Positions 15,444-25,600 of a DNA stretch of 64,000 nt are shown here, one piece after another. Position 1 is the first letter of the stretch. Every line of letters starts with the position of its first letter. This DNA comes from JAIPEI01 sp964443135. GTDB lineage: Bacteria > Desulfobacterota > DSM-4660 > Desulfatiglandales > HGW-15. Under the pieces are notes generated by a model. The model did no database searches and had not been told where the DNA came from. It saw only the letters and a program-made list of their open reading frames with translations. The stretch lies in assembly GCA_964443135.1 (NCBI GenBank), contig CAYUBQ010000009.1, positions 26,008-90,007 on the forward strand. The letters run 5' to 3'. The position numbers and the translations under genes were made by a program.

Positions 15444-16868
15444 ATGAGACGTTGGAGTGCGCCCAACGGTTACCGGGACGTCCTGCACATCAGCCTGCCC
15501 CTGGTGGCGTCCATGGGGTCCATCACCCTGATGCAGTTCACGGACCGGATGTTTCTGGCCAACCACTCCGTGGAGGCCATCGCAGCGGCCCTCCCCGGAG
15601 GCATCGCCTCCTTCACCACCATCTCCTTCTTCATGGGCGTGGCCAGCTACACGAACACCTTCGTGGCCCAGTACACCGGCGCCGGGGCCACGGAACGCGT
15701 GGGTGCGGCCCTCTGGCAAGGCATCTACTTTTCTCTGATTTCCGCCCTGATCCTGGCCGGTCTCGTGTTCGCGGCCGGCCCCCTCTTCGACCTGATCGGC
15801 CACTCCCCGCAGATCAGGACCCTGGAGGTCGCCTACTTCTCCATCCTGACGCTCGGGGCCGGGCTGGTGGTCCTCGGATCCGCCATGGCCTCCTTCTACA
15901 CGGGCCGGGGTCTCACCCGGGTGGTGATGGTGGTTCACGTGACCGGGGCCGTGGTGAACATCCCCCTGGACTACTGCCTGATCAACGGCGTGGGGCCTTT
16001 CCCCGAGCTGGGCATCCGGGGGGCCGCCCTGGCCACGGTGACCGCCTACGCGTTCATCGTCCTGTTCCTGGGTGCGCTGATCTTCGCAAAGGCGAACCGG
16101 GCCGCGTTCGGCACCTGGCCCCGCCGGGCCTTCGACCGGGATCTCTTCGGGCGCCTCATGCGCTACGGGGCCCCGAGCGGGGTCCAGTTCTTTCTCGAGA
16201 TCTTCGCCATCGGCTTTTTCGTCCAGATGCTCGGGCGCCTGGGGGACCTGGAGCTGGCCACGTCCAACATCGTGCTCTCCATCGAGACCCTCTCCTTCCT
16301 TCCCATGGTGGGCTTTCACATCGGGACGGCCACGCTCGTGGGGCAGGCGGTCGGCCGGGGAAGGCCCGGGGACGGGGCCTACGCCACCACCAGCGCCCTG
16401 CACATCACCTATGTGTACATGGGGGCCGTGGCCGCACTCTTCGTCGGGGCTCCGGAGTTCCTGCTGGGGCTGTTCAAGGCGGGTCACCACACGGCGGCGG
16501 AGTACGCCGGGATCATGGCCCTCGGGGTGCCGCTGATGCGCTTCGTGGCCCTCTACTGCTTCTTCGACGCGTTGAACCTGGTGTTCTCGGGGGCCTTGAA
16601 GGGCGCGGGGGACACCCGCTTCATCATGTGGGCCATCGGGATCCTTTCCACGGGCGTGATGATCGTTCCGGTGTACACTGCAGTGGAGGTTTTCGGGGCG
16701 GGCGTCTACACGGTCTGGGTGCTGGCCACCCTGTACATCTGCGGTCTGGGGGTCGCCTTCCTGCTCCGGTACCTGCACGGAAACTGGAAGCGGATGCGTG
16801 TGATCGAGCCGGAGGCGGCCCCGGGAGGAGCGCCTCGCCCGACTCCCGGCCTCACCCGGGAACCGTAG
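15444..16868 (+). CDS. MATE-family multidrug/metabolite exporter
   Basis: A 474-residue integral membrane protein with twelve predicted hydrophobic helices in two six-helix halves, the MATE length and layout. Family-like stretches are LPLVASMGSITLMQFTDRMF at the start of the first half and SGALKGAGDTRF in the second. MATE proteins export cationic or amphipathic compounds in exchange for Na+ or H+. The ATG at 15444 has GGAGGGA about 10 bases upstream. It might export a product of the nearby lipid operon, but the two are separated by an oppositely oriented gene, so this is only a guess. Confidence 0.88.
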   Translation: MRRWSAPNGYRDVLHISLPLVASMGSITLMQFTDRMFLANHSVEAIAAALPGGIASFTTISFFMGVASYTNTFVAQYTGAGATERVGAALWQGIYFSLISALILAGLVFAAGPLFDLIGHSPQIRTLEVAYFSILTLGAGLVVLGSAMASFYTGRGLTRVVMVVHVTGAVVNIPLDYCLINGVGPFPELGIRGAALATVTAYAFIVLFLGALIFAKANRAAFGTWPRRAFDRDLFGRLMRYGAPSGVQFFLEIFAIGFFVQMLGRLGDLELATSNIVLSIETLSFLPMVGFHIGTATLVGQAVGRGRPGDGAYATTSALHITYVYMGAVAALFVGAPEFLLGLFKAGHHTAAEYAGIMALGVPLMRFVALYCFFDALNLVFSGALKGAGDTRFIMWAIGILSTGVMIVPVYTAVEVFGAGVYTVWVLATLYICGLGVAFLLRYLHGNWKRMRVIEPEAAPGGAPRPTPGLTREP

Positions 16869-16874
16869 CCCCGG

Positions 16875-17957
16875 TCAGGACGCAGGACCCACGTAAACCC
16901 CGCCTTGAAACACGCCCTGTTCCATGCGGCCGTCCGGGTGGAGAAGCATGCCTTCCCCGTGAAACTCGCCGTCCTCGAACCCGCCGATGTACTCGGTCCC
17001 GTCGGGTTGCGTCAGGCGCCCTTCTCCGGTCATGCGATCCTCTACGAACGCGCCTTCGTACACCGCTCCGTCCTCGAAGGTGTACACCCCCCGGCCGTGC
17101 CGGAGCCCTTCGGCGACCTCTCCCTCGTAGACGGAGCCGTCCGGGTACCGGATCGTTCCCTCACCGTGCTCTATCCCGTTCCTGAACCCGCCGGTGTACT
17201 TCCGGCCGTCGGTCCGGACGATGGTCCCCTGCCCGTGGAAGCGGCCCTCCTGAAACCCCCCCGTGTACCCGACCCCTTCGTCTCCTTCGAAGGTTCCCTG
17301 CCCCGAGATCCGGTCCTCGCGGAACTCGCCTTCGTACACGGAGCCGTTGGAGAAGACCAGCTTCCCCCGGCCGTGTCGCTTCCCTTCGACGAACCCGCCG
17401 GTGTAGACGGAGCCGTCCGGATAGGTCAGGGTGCCCCGGCCGTGCTTCCTGTCGTTTCGGAACGCCCCTTCGTAGCGCGCCCCGTCGCCCATTTCGACCA
17501 CGCCCCGCCCGTGGGCACGGCCGTCGACGAACTCGCCCCTGTAGACGAAGGACCCGTCCGCCGAGGTGAACGTTCCCTGCCCGCTGATCTCGTCGTCGCG
17601 GAACTCCCCGGTGTAGGTGTCGCCGTTCGCGTAGGTCAGGGTGCCCTGCCCGTGCTTCACGTTGTTCCGGAACCCGCCCTCGTACCTCGTTCCGTCCGGC
17701 TGGACCATGACGCCGGTCCCGTGGGCCTCGTTGTCTCTGAACCCGCCCGTGTACCGGGTCCCGTCGGGGGCTTCCAGCGTCCCGCGGCCGGCCGCCCGGC
17801 CGTCCTCGAAGGTGCCCCGGTAGACGCTGCCGTCGGGATACTCGACCGCCCCCTTCCCGTTGACGCAGTCCCCCTCGATGCAGCCGGCCTGGGTCCAGGC
17901 CGGCGAGAGGAGCGCGATCGCGAAGACCAGGCAGAACCACATCTCGATGCGTCTCAT
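16875..17957 (-). CDS. Exported MORN-repeat protein (14 repeats)
   Basis: A 360-residue protein with an N-terminal signal sequence (MRRIEMWFCLVFAIALL, cleavage near Ala-Gly-Cys at about 29). Fourteen tandem 23-residue MORN repeats of the form G-x-L-x-Y-x-DG-x-x-Y-x-G-x-F fill the rest; one repeat is a residue longer. MORN repeats form an elongated beta sheet and mediate lipid or protein contacts in eukaryotes; their bacterial roles are poorly known. The start at 17957 has AGGAGG about 8 bases upstream. It lies downstream of recD2, separated by a copy of the dispersed 103-bp element. Its 3' end is convergent with the MATE gene, 6 bases apart. Confidence 0.9.
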   Translation of the reverse strand: MRRIEMWFCLVFAIALLSPAWTQAGCIEGDCVNGKGAVEYPDGSVYRGTFEDGRAAGRGTLEAPDGTRYTGGFRDNEAHGTGVMVQPDGTRYEGGFRNNVKHGQGTLTYANGDTYTGEFRDDEISGQGTFTSADGSFVYRGEFVDGRAHGRGVVEMGDGARYEGAFRNDRKHGRGTLTYPDGSVYTGGFVEGKRHGRGKLVFSNGSVYEGEFREDRISGQGTFEGDEGVGYTGGFQEGRFHGQGTIVRTDGRKYTGGFRNGIEHGEGTIRYPDGSVYEGEVAEGLRHGRGVYTFEDGAVYEGAFVEDRMTGEGRLTQPDGTEYIGGFEDGEFHGEGMLLHPDGRMEQGVFQGGVYVGPAS

Positions 17958-17983
17958 CACACCAATCCTCCTCGCATGAATGC

Positions 17984-18087
17984 TGATGGAGCCGCAAAAA
18001 GCCGGAAGCCTCGAGATCCGCCCCTGGAGTTTCGAAAGGCCATACCGCATCCAGCGGCGGATGAGCGGACTTTTGCGGATCCGTCCA
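17984..18087 (-). repeat. Dispersed 103-bp hairpin element, copy a
   Basis: Read on the minus strand it opens TGGACGGATCCGCAAAA and closes TTTTTGCGGCTCCATCA, an imperfect terminal inverted repeat. The inner arms CCGCCGCTGGA and TCCAGGGGCGG pair except for one G-G mismatch, and a GATCTCGAGG box follows. It sits 26 bases upstream of the MORN gene start, in the same orientation as that gene. Confidence 0.85.
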
Positions 18088-18117
18088 TGGTCGAATCGGG
18101 TCGAGGCCGCTTCCGCC

Positions 18118-20331
18118 TCAGCCCGCGTTTCTTCGCCCCCTGTCCTGCGCCGTCTCGAATTGCGCCTGCAGCCTGCGGTCCAGGTGCGAGTACCGCTTCT
18201 CCGTCCGGTCGTTCTTGACGGCGATCCCGAACGCCTTGGCCGCCCCCACGATCACCACCAGCCGCTTTCCCCGGGTGATTGCGGTGTAGATGAGGTTCCG
18301 CTGGAGAAGGACGTAGTGCTGGGTCAGCAGAGGGATCACCACGGCGGGGTACTCGGAGCCCTGGGACTTGTGCACGGAGACGGCGTAGGCGGGCACCAGC
18401 TCGTCCAGGTCGGAGAAGTCATAGGGGACGGGCCGCCCGTCGAAGACCACCAGCAGCTCCCGGGTCTCGGGATCCACCTCCCGGATCCGCCCGATGTCCC
18501 CGTTGTACACCTCCCGCTCGTAGTCGTTTCGAATCTGCATGACCTTGTCGCCCACCCGGAAGCACCGGTTTCCCCGGGACACGGAGTCGCCTTCGGGGTT
18601 CAGGGCCTCCTGGAGGACCCGGTTGAGGTTCTCCGCGCCCACCGTACCCCGGTGCATGGGGGTCAGCACCTGGATGTCGTCCACCGGGTCGAGCCGGAAC
18701 CGGGCGGGGATGCGCTCCCGCACCAGCTCCTGGATGATCCGAACCACCTGGTCGGGGTCTTCCTGCTGAACGAAGTGAAAGTCCTCCTCCGGGCGGTCCG
18801 ACTCGAGGGGCGGGAGGGACCCGTGGAGGATCCTGTGGGCGTTCACGACGATGCGGCTCTCCCGGGCCTGCCGGAAGATCTGATCCAGGGTGACCACGGG
18901 GAGGACGCCCGACTGGATGATGTCCCGCAGAACGTTCCCCGCCCCGACGGACGGAAGCTGGTTCACGTCCCCCACCAGGACGAGGGTGGCCGTGGGCGGG
19001 AGGGCCTTGAGCAGATGGTGCATCAGGAGCGTGTCGATCATGGAGGCCTCGTCCACCACCAGGAGATCGCACTCGAGGGGGAAGCGGTCGTTGCGCTGAA
19101 AGCCCCGCTTCTGCATGCTGAACTCCAGCATGCGGTGGATGGTCCTGGCCTCCACGCCGGTGGCTTCGGCCATGCGCTTGGCCGCCCGCCCCGTGGGCGC
19201 GGCCAGGTGGATGCGGACCCCCAGCTCGAAGACGATGCGAAGAAGCGCGTTGATGATGGTGGTCTTCCCGGTCCCCGGGCCTCCCGTGATCACCATGGCC
19301 TTGCTCTCGAGGGCGCAGCGGATCGCATCGGCCTGGCGCTCGGCCAGGGTGATGGAGAGCCGGTCCTGGACCCAGGCCAGGGCCTTGTCCCTGTCCACCG
19401 TTCGGATCGCGGACCGGGCGCGCAGGAGGGACCCCAGTCGCGAGGCGGCCGAGCTTTCCGCGTGATGGTAGGGGGCGAGGTAAACTGCCCGGTGACTTTC
19501 ATGGAACGAGCCGGGGGCCTCGTTCAAGTCTTCGATGACGATCCGGCCTTCCAGGGTGATGCTCCCGAAGGCCCGGGCGACGTTTTCCTCCGGGACGTCG
19601 AGGATCTCCCGGCACTTGCCGACAAGGGGTTCGTAGGGGTAGTAGACGTGCCCTTCGTCGGCCATCCGGTTCAGCACGTAGAGGACGCCCGCCTCCACGC
19701 GGACGGGGGACTCTCGGGCAAAGCCCAGCTTTTCGGCGATGCGGTCCGCGGTGACGAACCCGATCCCGAAGACATCCGTGGCCAGCCGGTAGGGGTTCTC
19801 CTTCACCACCGCGATGGAGTCCCTGCCGTACTGCTTGAAGATCCGGGTGGCGTAAGCCGAGCTCACGCCGTGCGCCTGCAGGAAGATCATCACCTCCCGG
19901 ATCTCCTTCTGGTCCTCCCAGGCGCGGCGGATCATGTCGATGCGCTTGTGACCGATGCCCTCCACGCGGGAGAGCTCCTCTACGCGCCGATCGATGATTT
20001 CCAGGGTCTCCTCTCCGAACGTCTTGACGATCCGCTTGGCCATCACCGGGCCGATGCCCTTGATCAGACCGCTGCCCAGGTATCTCTCGATGCCGGCGAC
20101 GCTCGCCGGAGCGAGGGTCCGGTATTGGTGGAAACGGAACTGTCTCCCGTATCTCGGATGGTGGGTCCAGTCACCGGCCATCTGGATCACTTCGCCCGGC
20201 ATGGCGGCCGGAAGGCTCCCCACCACGGTGATCAGGTCTCTTTCCCCGGCGACCCGGACCCGGGCGATGGTGTACCCGTTCTCCTCGTTCGTGTAGGTGA
20301 TCCGCTCGATCTGACCTCTGAGCTCAGCCAT
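18118..20331 (-). CDS. recD2: RecD2-type ATP-dependent DNA helicase
   Basis: A 737-residue SF1B 5'-3' helicase. The RecD2-specific N-terminal part (residues about 1-330, with the opening RGQIERITYTNEENGYT and helix-hairpin-helix segments around GIGPVMAKRI and VEGIGHKRID) precedes the motor. Walker A is GGPGTGKTT near 350, motif II VVDEASM, and the C-terminal VSVHKSQGSEYP and YTAITRGK motifs are present. RecD2 acts in DNA repair and usually occurs without RecBC; here it follows recCBD in one run. Start choice: the ATG at 20331 (MAELRGQ) matches the family; 20340 is an alternative. It overlaps the trmO 3' end by 8 bases. Confidence 0.93.
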   Translation of the reverse strand: MAELRGQIERITYTNEENGYTIARVRVAGERDLITVVGSLPAAMPGEVIQMAGDWTHHPRYGRQFRFHQYRTLAPASVAGIERYLGSGLIKGIGPVMAKRIVKTFGEETLEIIDRRVEELSRVEGIGHKRIDMIRRAWEDQKEIREVMIFLQAHGVSSAYATRIFKQYGRDSIAVVKENPYRLATDVFGIGFVTADRIAEKLGFARESPVRVEAGVLYVLNRMADEGHVYYPYEPLVGKCREILDVPEENVARAFGSITLEGRIVIEDLNEAPGSFHESHRAVYLAPYHHAESSAASRLGSLLRARSAIRTVDRDKALAWVQDRLSITLAERQADAIRCALESKAMVITGGPGTGKTTIINALLRIVFELGVRIHLAAPTGRAAKRMAEATGVEARTIHRMLEFSMQKRGFQRNDRFPLECDLLVVDEASMIDTLLMHHLLKALPPTATLVLVGDVNQLPSVGAGNVLRDIIQSGVLPVVTLDQIFRQARESRIVVNAHRILHGSLPPLESDRPEEDFHFVQQEDPDQVVRIIQELVRERIPARFRLDPVDDIQVLTPMHRGTVGAENLNRVLQEALNPEGDSVSRGNRCFRVGDKVMQIRNDYEREVYNGDIGRIREVDPETRELLVVFDGRPVPYDFSDLDELVPAYAVSVHKSQGSEYPAVVIPLLTQHYVLLQRNLIYTAITRGKRLVVIVGAAKAFGIAVKNDRTEKRYSHLDRRLQAQFETAQDRGRRNAG

Positions 20332-20800
20332 GGTCTTCATCCCCGGTCCCGGGCACCCATTCCGGAACGGCGGCCTCGGGGAACGCATCCGAAACGGGGA
20401 TGTAGGGCTTGAGGTCGATGATCGGGGTCCCGTCTAGGGCGTCCGTCCGGTCGATCCGGACCCGGTTTCCCTCCACCGAGAGGAGCCTGGCCGTGTCCAT
20501 CCCCAGGAGGTTCGGCCGGCGGGGCGACCGCGTAGCGAACACCCCGGTGAGGGGGTTCCCGGGGTCTTTCCTGGGGTGCACGAGGAGGGTTTGCCGCTTC
20601 TCGGGCGTGTCGTTGCGGTCGAACCAGTAGATGATGGTGACGTGGGAAAAGCCGTCCAGCCCCCTGAGTGCGTCGAGGTAAGCGGGGTCCAGCTCGAGGA
20701 CCGCACCGGTGTCGCCTCTGCGGACGGTGCCGACGGTGTGTATCCGGTAGCTCATGACGTACAGGATATCCGCCCTGTCGTTCAAGGCAAGGTTTTTCAT
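20324..20800 (-). CDS. trmO: TrmO-family tRNA t6A37 methyltransferase (TsaA/YaeB)
   Basis: A compact 158-residue member of the TrmO (TsaA-like) family, which uses S-adenosylmethionine to methylate N6 of t6A at position 37 of some tRNAs. The signature GVFATRSPRRPNLLGMD is visible near residues 95-111, preceded by LDGFSHVTIIYWF. The ATG at 20800 overlaps the recD stop (ATGA), which suggests coupling; the ATG at 20755 (MSYRIHTVG) better matches the usual family start and may be the true one. Its place between recD and recD2 makes it part of a mixed repair/tRNA-modification operon. Confidence 0.87.
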   Translation of the reverse strand: MKNLALNDRADILYVMSYRIHTVGTVRRGDTGAVLELDPAYLDALRGLDGFSHVTIIYWFDRNDTPEKRQTLLVHPRKDPGNPLTGVFATRSPRRPNLLGMDTARLLSVEGNRVRIDRTDALDGTPIIDLKPYIPVSDAFPEAAVPEWVPGTGDEDHG

Positions 20801-22635
20801 GCCTGGCGGAGGGCGTCCCCCAGGCCGGAGCTTCTCCGGGTCCTGCGGGAGACGGAGGCCCTGAGGACCGGCTCGGGCGCCCAGATCTCCACGGCCGATC
20901 GGGCCCGGGTCACGGCCGTGTACAGCAGCTCGCGGGTGAGGACAGGGGAGGGGCGGTCCGGAAGGACCAGGAGCACCCGGTCGAACTCCGAGCCCTGGCT
21001 CTTGTGGACGGTCACGGCGAAGGCCGTCTCGTGCTCCGGGAGCCGCAGGGGATGAACGGTCCGCAGGGTTCCTTCCGGAGCGGGGAAGCAGGCTCGAAGC
21101 GTCCCGTCGTCCCGGGGCAGGACCACGCCCACATCGCCGTTGAAGAGCTGGAGCTCGTAATCGTTGCGCGTCACCAGGATCGGCCTCCCCGGGTACCAGG
21201 GCCCCCGGGGCCGGATCAGGCCCTCGGCGGCGAGGGCGCGTTCCACGAGGCCGTTCACCGCGGCCGCGCCGTAAGGCCCCTCCCGGAGGGCGCACAGGAT
21301 GCGAAACCGATCGAAGCCCGCCAGGGCCAGGCTGGGGGAGGATGCCTTCAGGGCCTCTTCGAAAGGTTCCCGCACGCTTCTCCGGAGGGCGGCCCCGAGC
21401 GTTCTCGGGGTCGGCAGGGGGGCCCAGGTGAGGTCATCGGTCCCTCCTTCGCGAAGGAGGGCGATCGCGCCGTCCGCGTCTCCCGCGTTGACGAGCCGGG
21501 CGAGCCGTCCGAGACCGCTCGTCTCCCGGAAACGGTGGCTCTTTCTCAGGAGCACGACCCCGTCCCGGACGGCTCCCCCCTCCACCGCTCCCACGCGCTC
21601 CGGGATCCGCTCCCCCGTCTCCCGCTCCAGGATCGACCGAAAGGAGGGCGAGAACCCCGGCTCCCGGTCTCTGCCGCAGATGTCGCCGAGGACCGCCCCG
21701 GCCTCCACGGACGCCAGCTGGTCCCGGTCCCCCAGGAGGATGAGCCTTGCACGCGGGGGGAGGGCCTGGACGAGCTTGGCCATCAGGGCCAGGTCCACCA
21801 TGGAGGCCTCGTCCACCACCAGAGCGTCCAGCGGCAGAGGGTGTGCCGCATTGTGCCGGAAGGTGGGCGATCCCCGGACCGGTCCCAGCAGCCGGTGGAG
21901 CGTCGAAGCGGGCGGCGGGGCTCCGGGCAGGGTCCCGGCGGCTCCACGGACGGTTTCGCCGAGCCGGGCCGCCGCCTTGCCGGTCGGTGCGGCCAGGGCG
22001 ATCCGGGGCGGCCCGCCTTCGTGCCCGCAGACCTCCCGGAGAAGGGCCAGGATCCGCGTCACCGTTGTGGTCTTCCCCGTGCCCGGGCCGCCGGAAATCA
22101 CGGTGAACCGGCGCAGGAAGGCGGTGCAGGCCGCCACCCTCTGCCAGTCCGCCTCCTCCGCGTCCCCCTTGGGAGGAAAGACGCGGTCCAGGGCCTGTCG
22201 CAGCGTGCCGGGGGGAGGGACGGGCTCCACCAGGACGCCGTGCTCGCGGATCCAGCGGACGAGCGTCTCCTGATAAGACCAGTACCGGTGGAGGTAGAGG
22301 CGGGCGCTCCCATCGAGGATCAGCGGTTTGAACTCGCCGGGCGTTCCGACCACCGGGGCCCTGACGAGCCGCTCCGCCCAGGCGGTGGCCTGAGGGAACG
22401 CACGCGTCCCGGGCGGTCGCCCTTCGGGGAGGGTCGTCTCCTCGGCCAGCGCCAGGTTCAGGCACACGTGTCCCGCCCGGGTGGAGCGGCTCGTCAGGGC
22501 CGATGCGAGAAGCAGCTCGTCGGTCGCTTCCCCGCCGGCGAGCGTCGCCATGAGCCCGGCGAAGCGGATGTCCAGCTCGCCGAGGAGGCCGGCCTGCCTG
22601 AGCGGTTCGAGAACGGAGGGTTCTGAACGTTCCAC
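20797..22635 (-). CDS. recD: Exodeoxyribonuclease V alpha subunit, RecD
   Basis: A 612-residue 5'-3' helicase subunit of RecBCD. Walker A is SGGPGTGKTTTV near residues 175-186, motif II is VVDEASMVD, and the C-terminal TVHKSQGSEF and LYTAVTRAR motifs are intact. The GTG at 22635 (VERSEPS) is chosen because AAGGGGAT lies 5-6 bases upstream and it starts 11 bases after the recB stop; a GTG at 22668 would give 11 more residues. It forms an operon with recC and recB upstream and trmO downstream (4-base overlap). Confidence 0.92.
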   Translation of the reverse strand: MERSEPSVLEPLRQAGLLGELDIRFAGLMATLAGGEATDELLLASALTSRSTRAGHVCLNLALAEETTLPEGRPPGTRAFPQATAWAERLVRAPVVGTPGEFKPLILDGSARLYLHRYWSYQETLVRWIREHGVLVEPVPPPGTLRQALDRVFPPKGDAEEADWQRVAACTAFLRRFTVISGGPGTGKTTTVTRILALLREVCGHEGGPPRIALAAPTGKAAARLGETVRGAAGTLPGAPPPASTLHRLLGPVRGSPTFRHNAAHPLPLDALVVDEASMVDLALMAKLVQALPPRARLILLGDRDQLASVEAGAVLGDICGRDREPGFSPSFRSILERETGERIPERVGAVEGGAVRDGVVLLRKSHRFRETSGLGRLARLVNAGDADGAIALLREGGTDDLTWAPLPTPRTLGAALRRSVREPFEEALKASSPSLALAGFDRFRILCALREGPYGAAAVNGLVERALAAEGLIRPRGPWYPGRPILVTRNDYELQLFNGDVGVVLPRDDGTLRACFPAPEGTLRTVHPLRLPEHETAFAVTVHKSQGSEFDRVLLVLPDRPSPVLTRELLYTAVTRARSAVEIWAPEPVLRASVSRRTRRSSGLGDALRQA

Positions 22636-22646
22636 GGCGATCCCCT

Positions 22647-25600
22647 TCAAGGCAGCAGGCCTTCGCACAGCCTTCGGATGAGCGGTTCGGGGGGAGAGGC
22701 GTGGAACACGCCGTGACCCGGCCCGCGCCCCGGGTCCACCCCGCGGAGGAAGACGTAGAAAACCCCGCCGAAGTGCGCGGCGTAGTCGTACCCCGGCACC
22801 CGGGAGGAGAGGTAGCGGTCCAGGGCCAGGGTGTAGAGGAGGTACTGGAGGTGGTAGAACCCGTCCGCCATGGCCGCTCCGATCCGCTCCCGCCGGTAGT
22901 CCTCCAGGGAGGGCCCGAGGTCGTTCGACTTCCAGTCCACGATGAAGTAACGGCCTTCGAACCGGAAGACCAGGTCCACGAACCCGTGAAGGGCCCCCCG
23001 GACCGGGGAGAACCGGAGCCGGCCGATCTGCTCGGGGAGGGTTTCGGGAAGATCGCCCGCCCCGTGCGGAAGCAGGAGGTCCCGGAGCATGTCCGGCGAA
23101 ACCCGCCGGAGAGGCAGGAAGAAGGAAAGCTCGTTCAAGCGGTCGGCCGTGGAAACCCGGTCCAGCCGAAGCCCTTTCCGATCGGGGTCCAGGGGCGTGG
23201 AGATCACGGCCCGGACCATGCGGCAGACCGACTCCTCCAAGGCCGGGTCGAACCCGTGCTCCCGAAGCACCCCCAGAACCGCGTCGGACAGGGTATGGGA
23301 GTCCAGGCCGGTGAAATCCAGGGACTCGAGCAGGGTGTGCAGACAGGTCCCCGAACGGGGCCCCCGGGGGAAGCCGCAGAGACCGGCCGGCTCCTCCCCC
23401 CGGGGAAGCCCGCCCCCTTCACCGGGCGGCCCGCCCCCGGTCTCGAGGACCGACTCGTCCTCCCGGGCCTCCCCGCCGTGCGGATGCGAAGCGGTGAGGG
23501 AGGTGAAGCTGGCGATCCCCCAGGTGCGGTCGATGCGCCCTTCGAAGATCCGGGAGGACAGGTCCGGGGACCGCAGGACGGGCTCCACCGGCCGGGACGG
23601 TTCGGGCTTCGGGAGGGCGGCGACCTCGATGGATCCGCCGGAAGCGTCTCGCAGGGCCTCCAGGTCGGCACGCAATGCGGGTTCTTCGAGCGTCGCGAAC
23701 TGCCTCGCGCTCTCGACGGGCTTGGCCCCCGCCTCGGAACGACGCGCGTGGAACAGGTAGGCCGGAGCCGACGTGTCGGCCCGGTTGAACCGGCCCCAAA
23801 CGGCGTAACAGCGGTTTCTCGCACGGGTCAAAGCGACATAGAGGAGCCTCAGGTTTTCGGACAGGGCCTCCTCCTCGGCCAGGGCGATGTGGTGCTCCCG
23901 CTCGGGCGGTGAGGAGCCGAGGTCCAGTGTCAGACGGAACCCGTCGTTTCGTTCGTGAAAAGCCACGGGTCCTTTCCGGTCGCGGACCCGGGACGATTCC
24001 CAGAGGAAAGGGCAGAACACGATGGGGTACTCCAGCCCTTTGCTCTTGTGGATGGTCACCAGGCTGACGGCGTTCCGGTCGCTCTCCAGCCGAAGCGGCT
24101 GCTCCTCGGTTCCCCTGGTTCGAGGATCGATCTGCTCGGAAAGCCATTTGACGAGTCCTTCGGGTCCGAGGTCCAGGCGGGTCTCCGCCCGGTGGAGGAC
24201 CTCCGACAGGTGGAGCAGGTTGGTGACCCGGCGTTCCCCGTCCGGCAGCTCGAGCAGCCTCGGAAGGGCGGACTCCCGGCGAAGCAGGTCCAGGAAGGCG
24301 TGAATGAAGCCCTTCTCCCTCCACGTCTCGTGGCAGGCCCGGAACCGAAGGAGCCGCTCCTCCCCCTCCATCGGGTTCGAAAGGAGGCCTTCCAGGGAGG
24401 AAGCGTCCCAGCCGAGGCACGCGGTCGCCAGGGCGGCCCGGAGCAGCCCCTCGCGCTCCGGGCGGACCATGGCCTGGAGGACCCTCGTCACCTCCGCGGC
24501 CTCGTCGGTTTCGAACAGGCTGCTCGTCGTGTAGAGAACCGAGGGGATGCGCCTCGAGGCCAGGGCCCGGTAAACGATCCGGGCCTCGCTGTTGGTTCGC
24601 AGCAGCACCGCGATGTCCCCCTCCCGGACCGGTCTCTCTTCGATCACGGCCTCGCCGGATCGCCCGGCCGCCACCAGGCGTTCGATCTCCGAGGCCACGG
24701 CATCGGGGATGACACGGCGGCCTGTCTCCTTGCTGATCCGGCCCTTCGAGGAGGGAAGGTCCTCGGATCCCGCAAACCAGATCCGAAAAGGGGCAGCGGT
24801 CCGGTCCCGGCTCCGCAGGGGGGGGATCTCTCTCTCCTTCCCCGCCGGCTCCACCTCGTGAAAGGGGATGCGCTCGAAGACGAACGGGTTTTCGTGACCG
24901 CGGAACAGCGTGTTGACCGCCCGCACCAGCCCGGGCTCGGAGCGGTAGTTCTTGGGCAGGGTGAGGCGCCGGGAGGTCTCGCCCGCCGCCTCCATGTAAG
25001 CGAACACGTCCGCCCCGCGGAATCCGTAGATGGCCTGCTTCGGGTCGCCGATGAGGAAGAGCGGTGTGGTCCCGTCCGAAAAAATCCGCCTGAAGATGTC
25101 GTACTGAACGGGATCGGTGTCCTGGAACTCGTCGATCAGGGCGGCCCCGTACCGCGAGCGAAGGGCCCTCTCGAGGCGGCTGCCGCCCGGTGCCCGCAGG
25201 GCTGCCTGCACACCCCGGAGGAGATCGTCGAAGGACTGGACGTTGCGCTCGGCCTTCCATTTCGGAAGCTCGGACTCGACCTCGTCGAACAGCTCGGCCC
25301 TGCAGGCGAGGAGCTTGCGCTCGAACGCCTTCGTCAACGCTTCCCGGCGAAGGAGAAGATCCTCGCACAGCGCAAAGAAGGAGTGGCCGGGCGGTGTGCG
25401 ATTCCTTTTGGTGGCGTCCTCGATCCCCGAAGAGGCGAACCTCTCGAACCCGTCGAAGAGCAGGGGATCGCACCGCCCGGGCAGGGCGTGGTGGTCCATG
25501 GCGCGGATCCACTGCTCCACCCGGTCCCTGCGGTACTTGACCCGGTTGAGGGCGTCGCTTTCCAGGAGGAGCCTGGATACCTCGGGGCGGGCGCCGGGCC

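Noticed and set aside
16905..18218. 437-codon plus-strand frame opposite the MORN gene
   Set aside because: Its periodic sequence merely mirrors the MORN repeats on the other strand.
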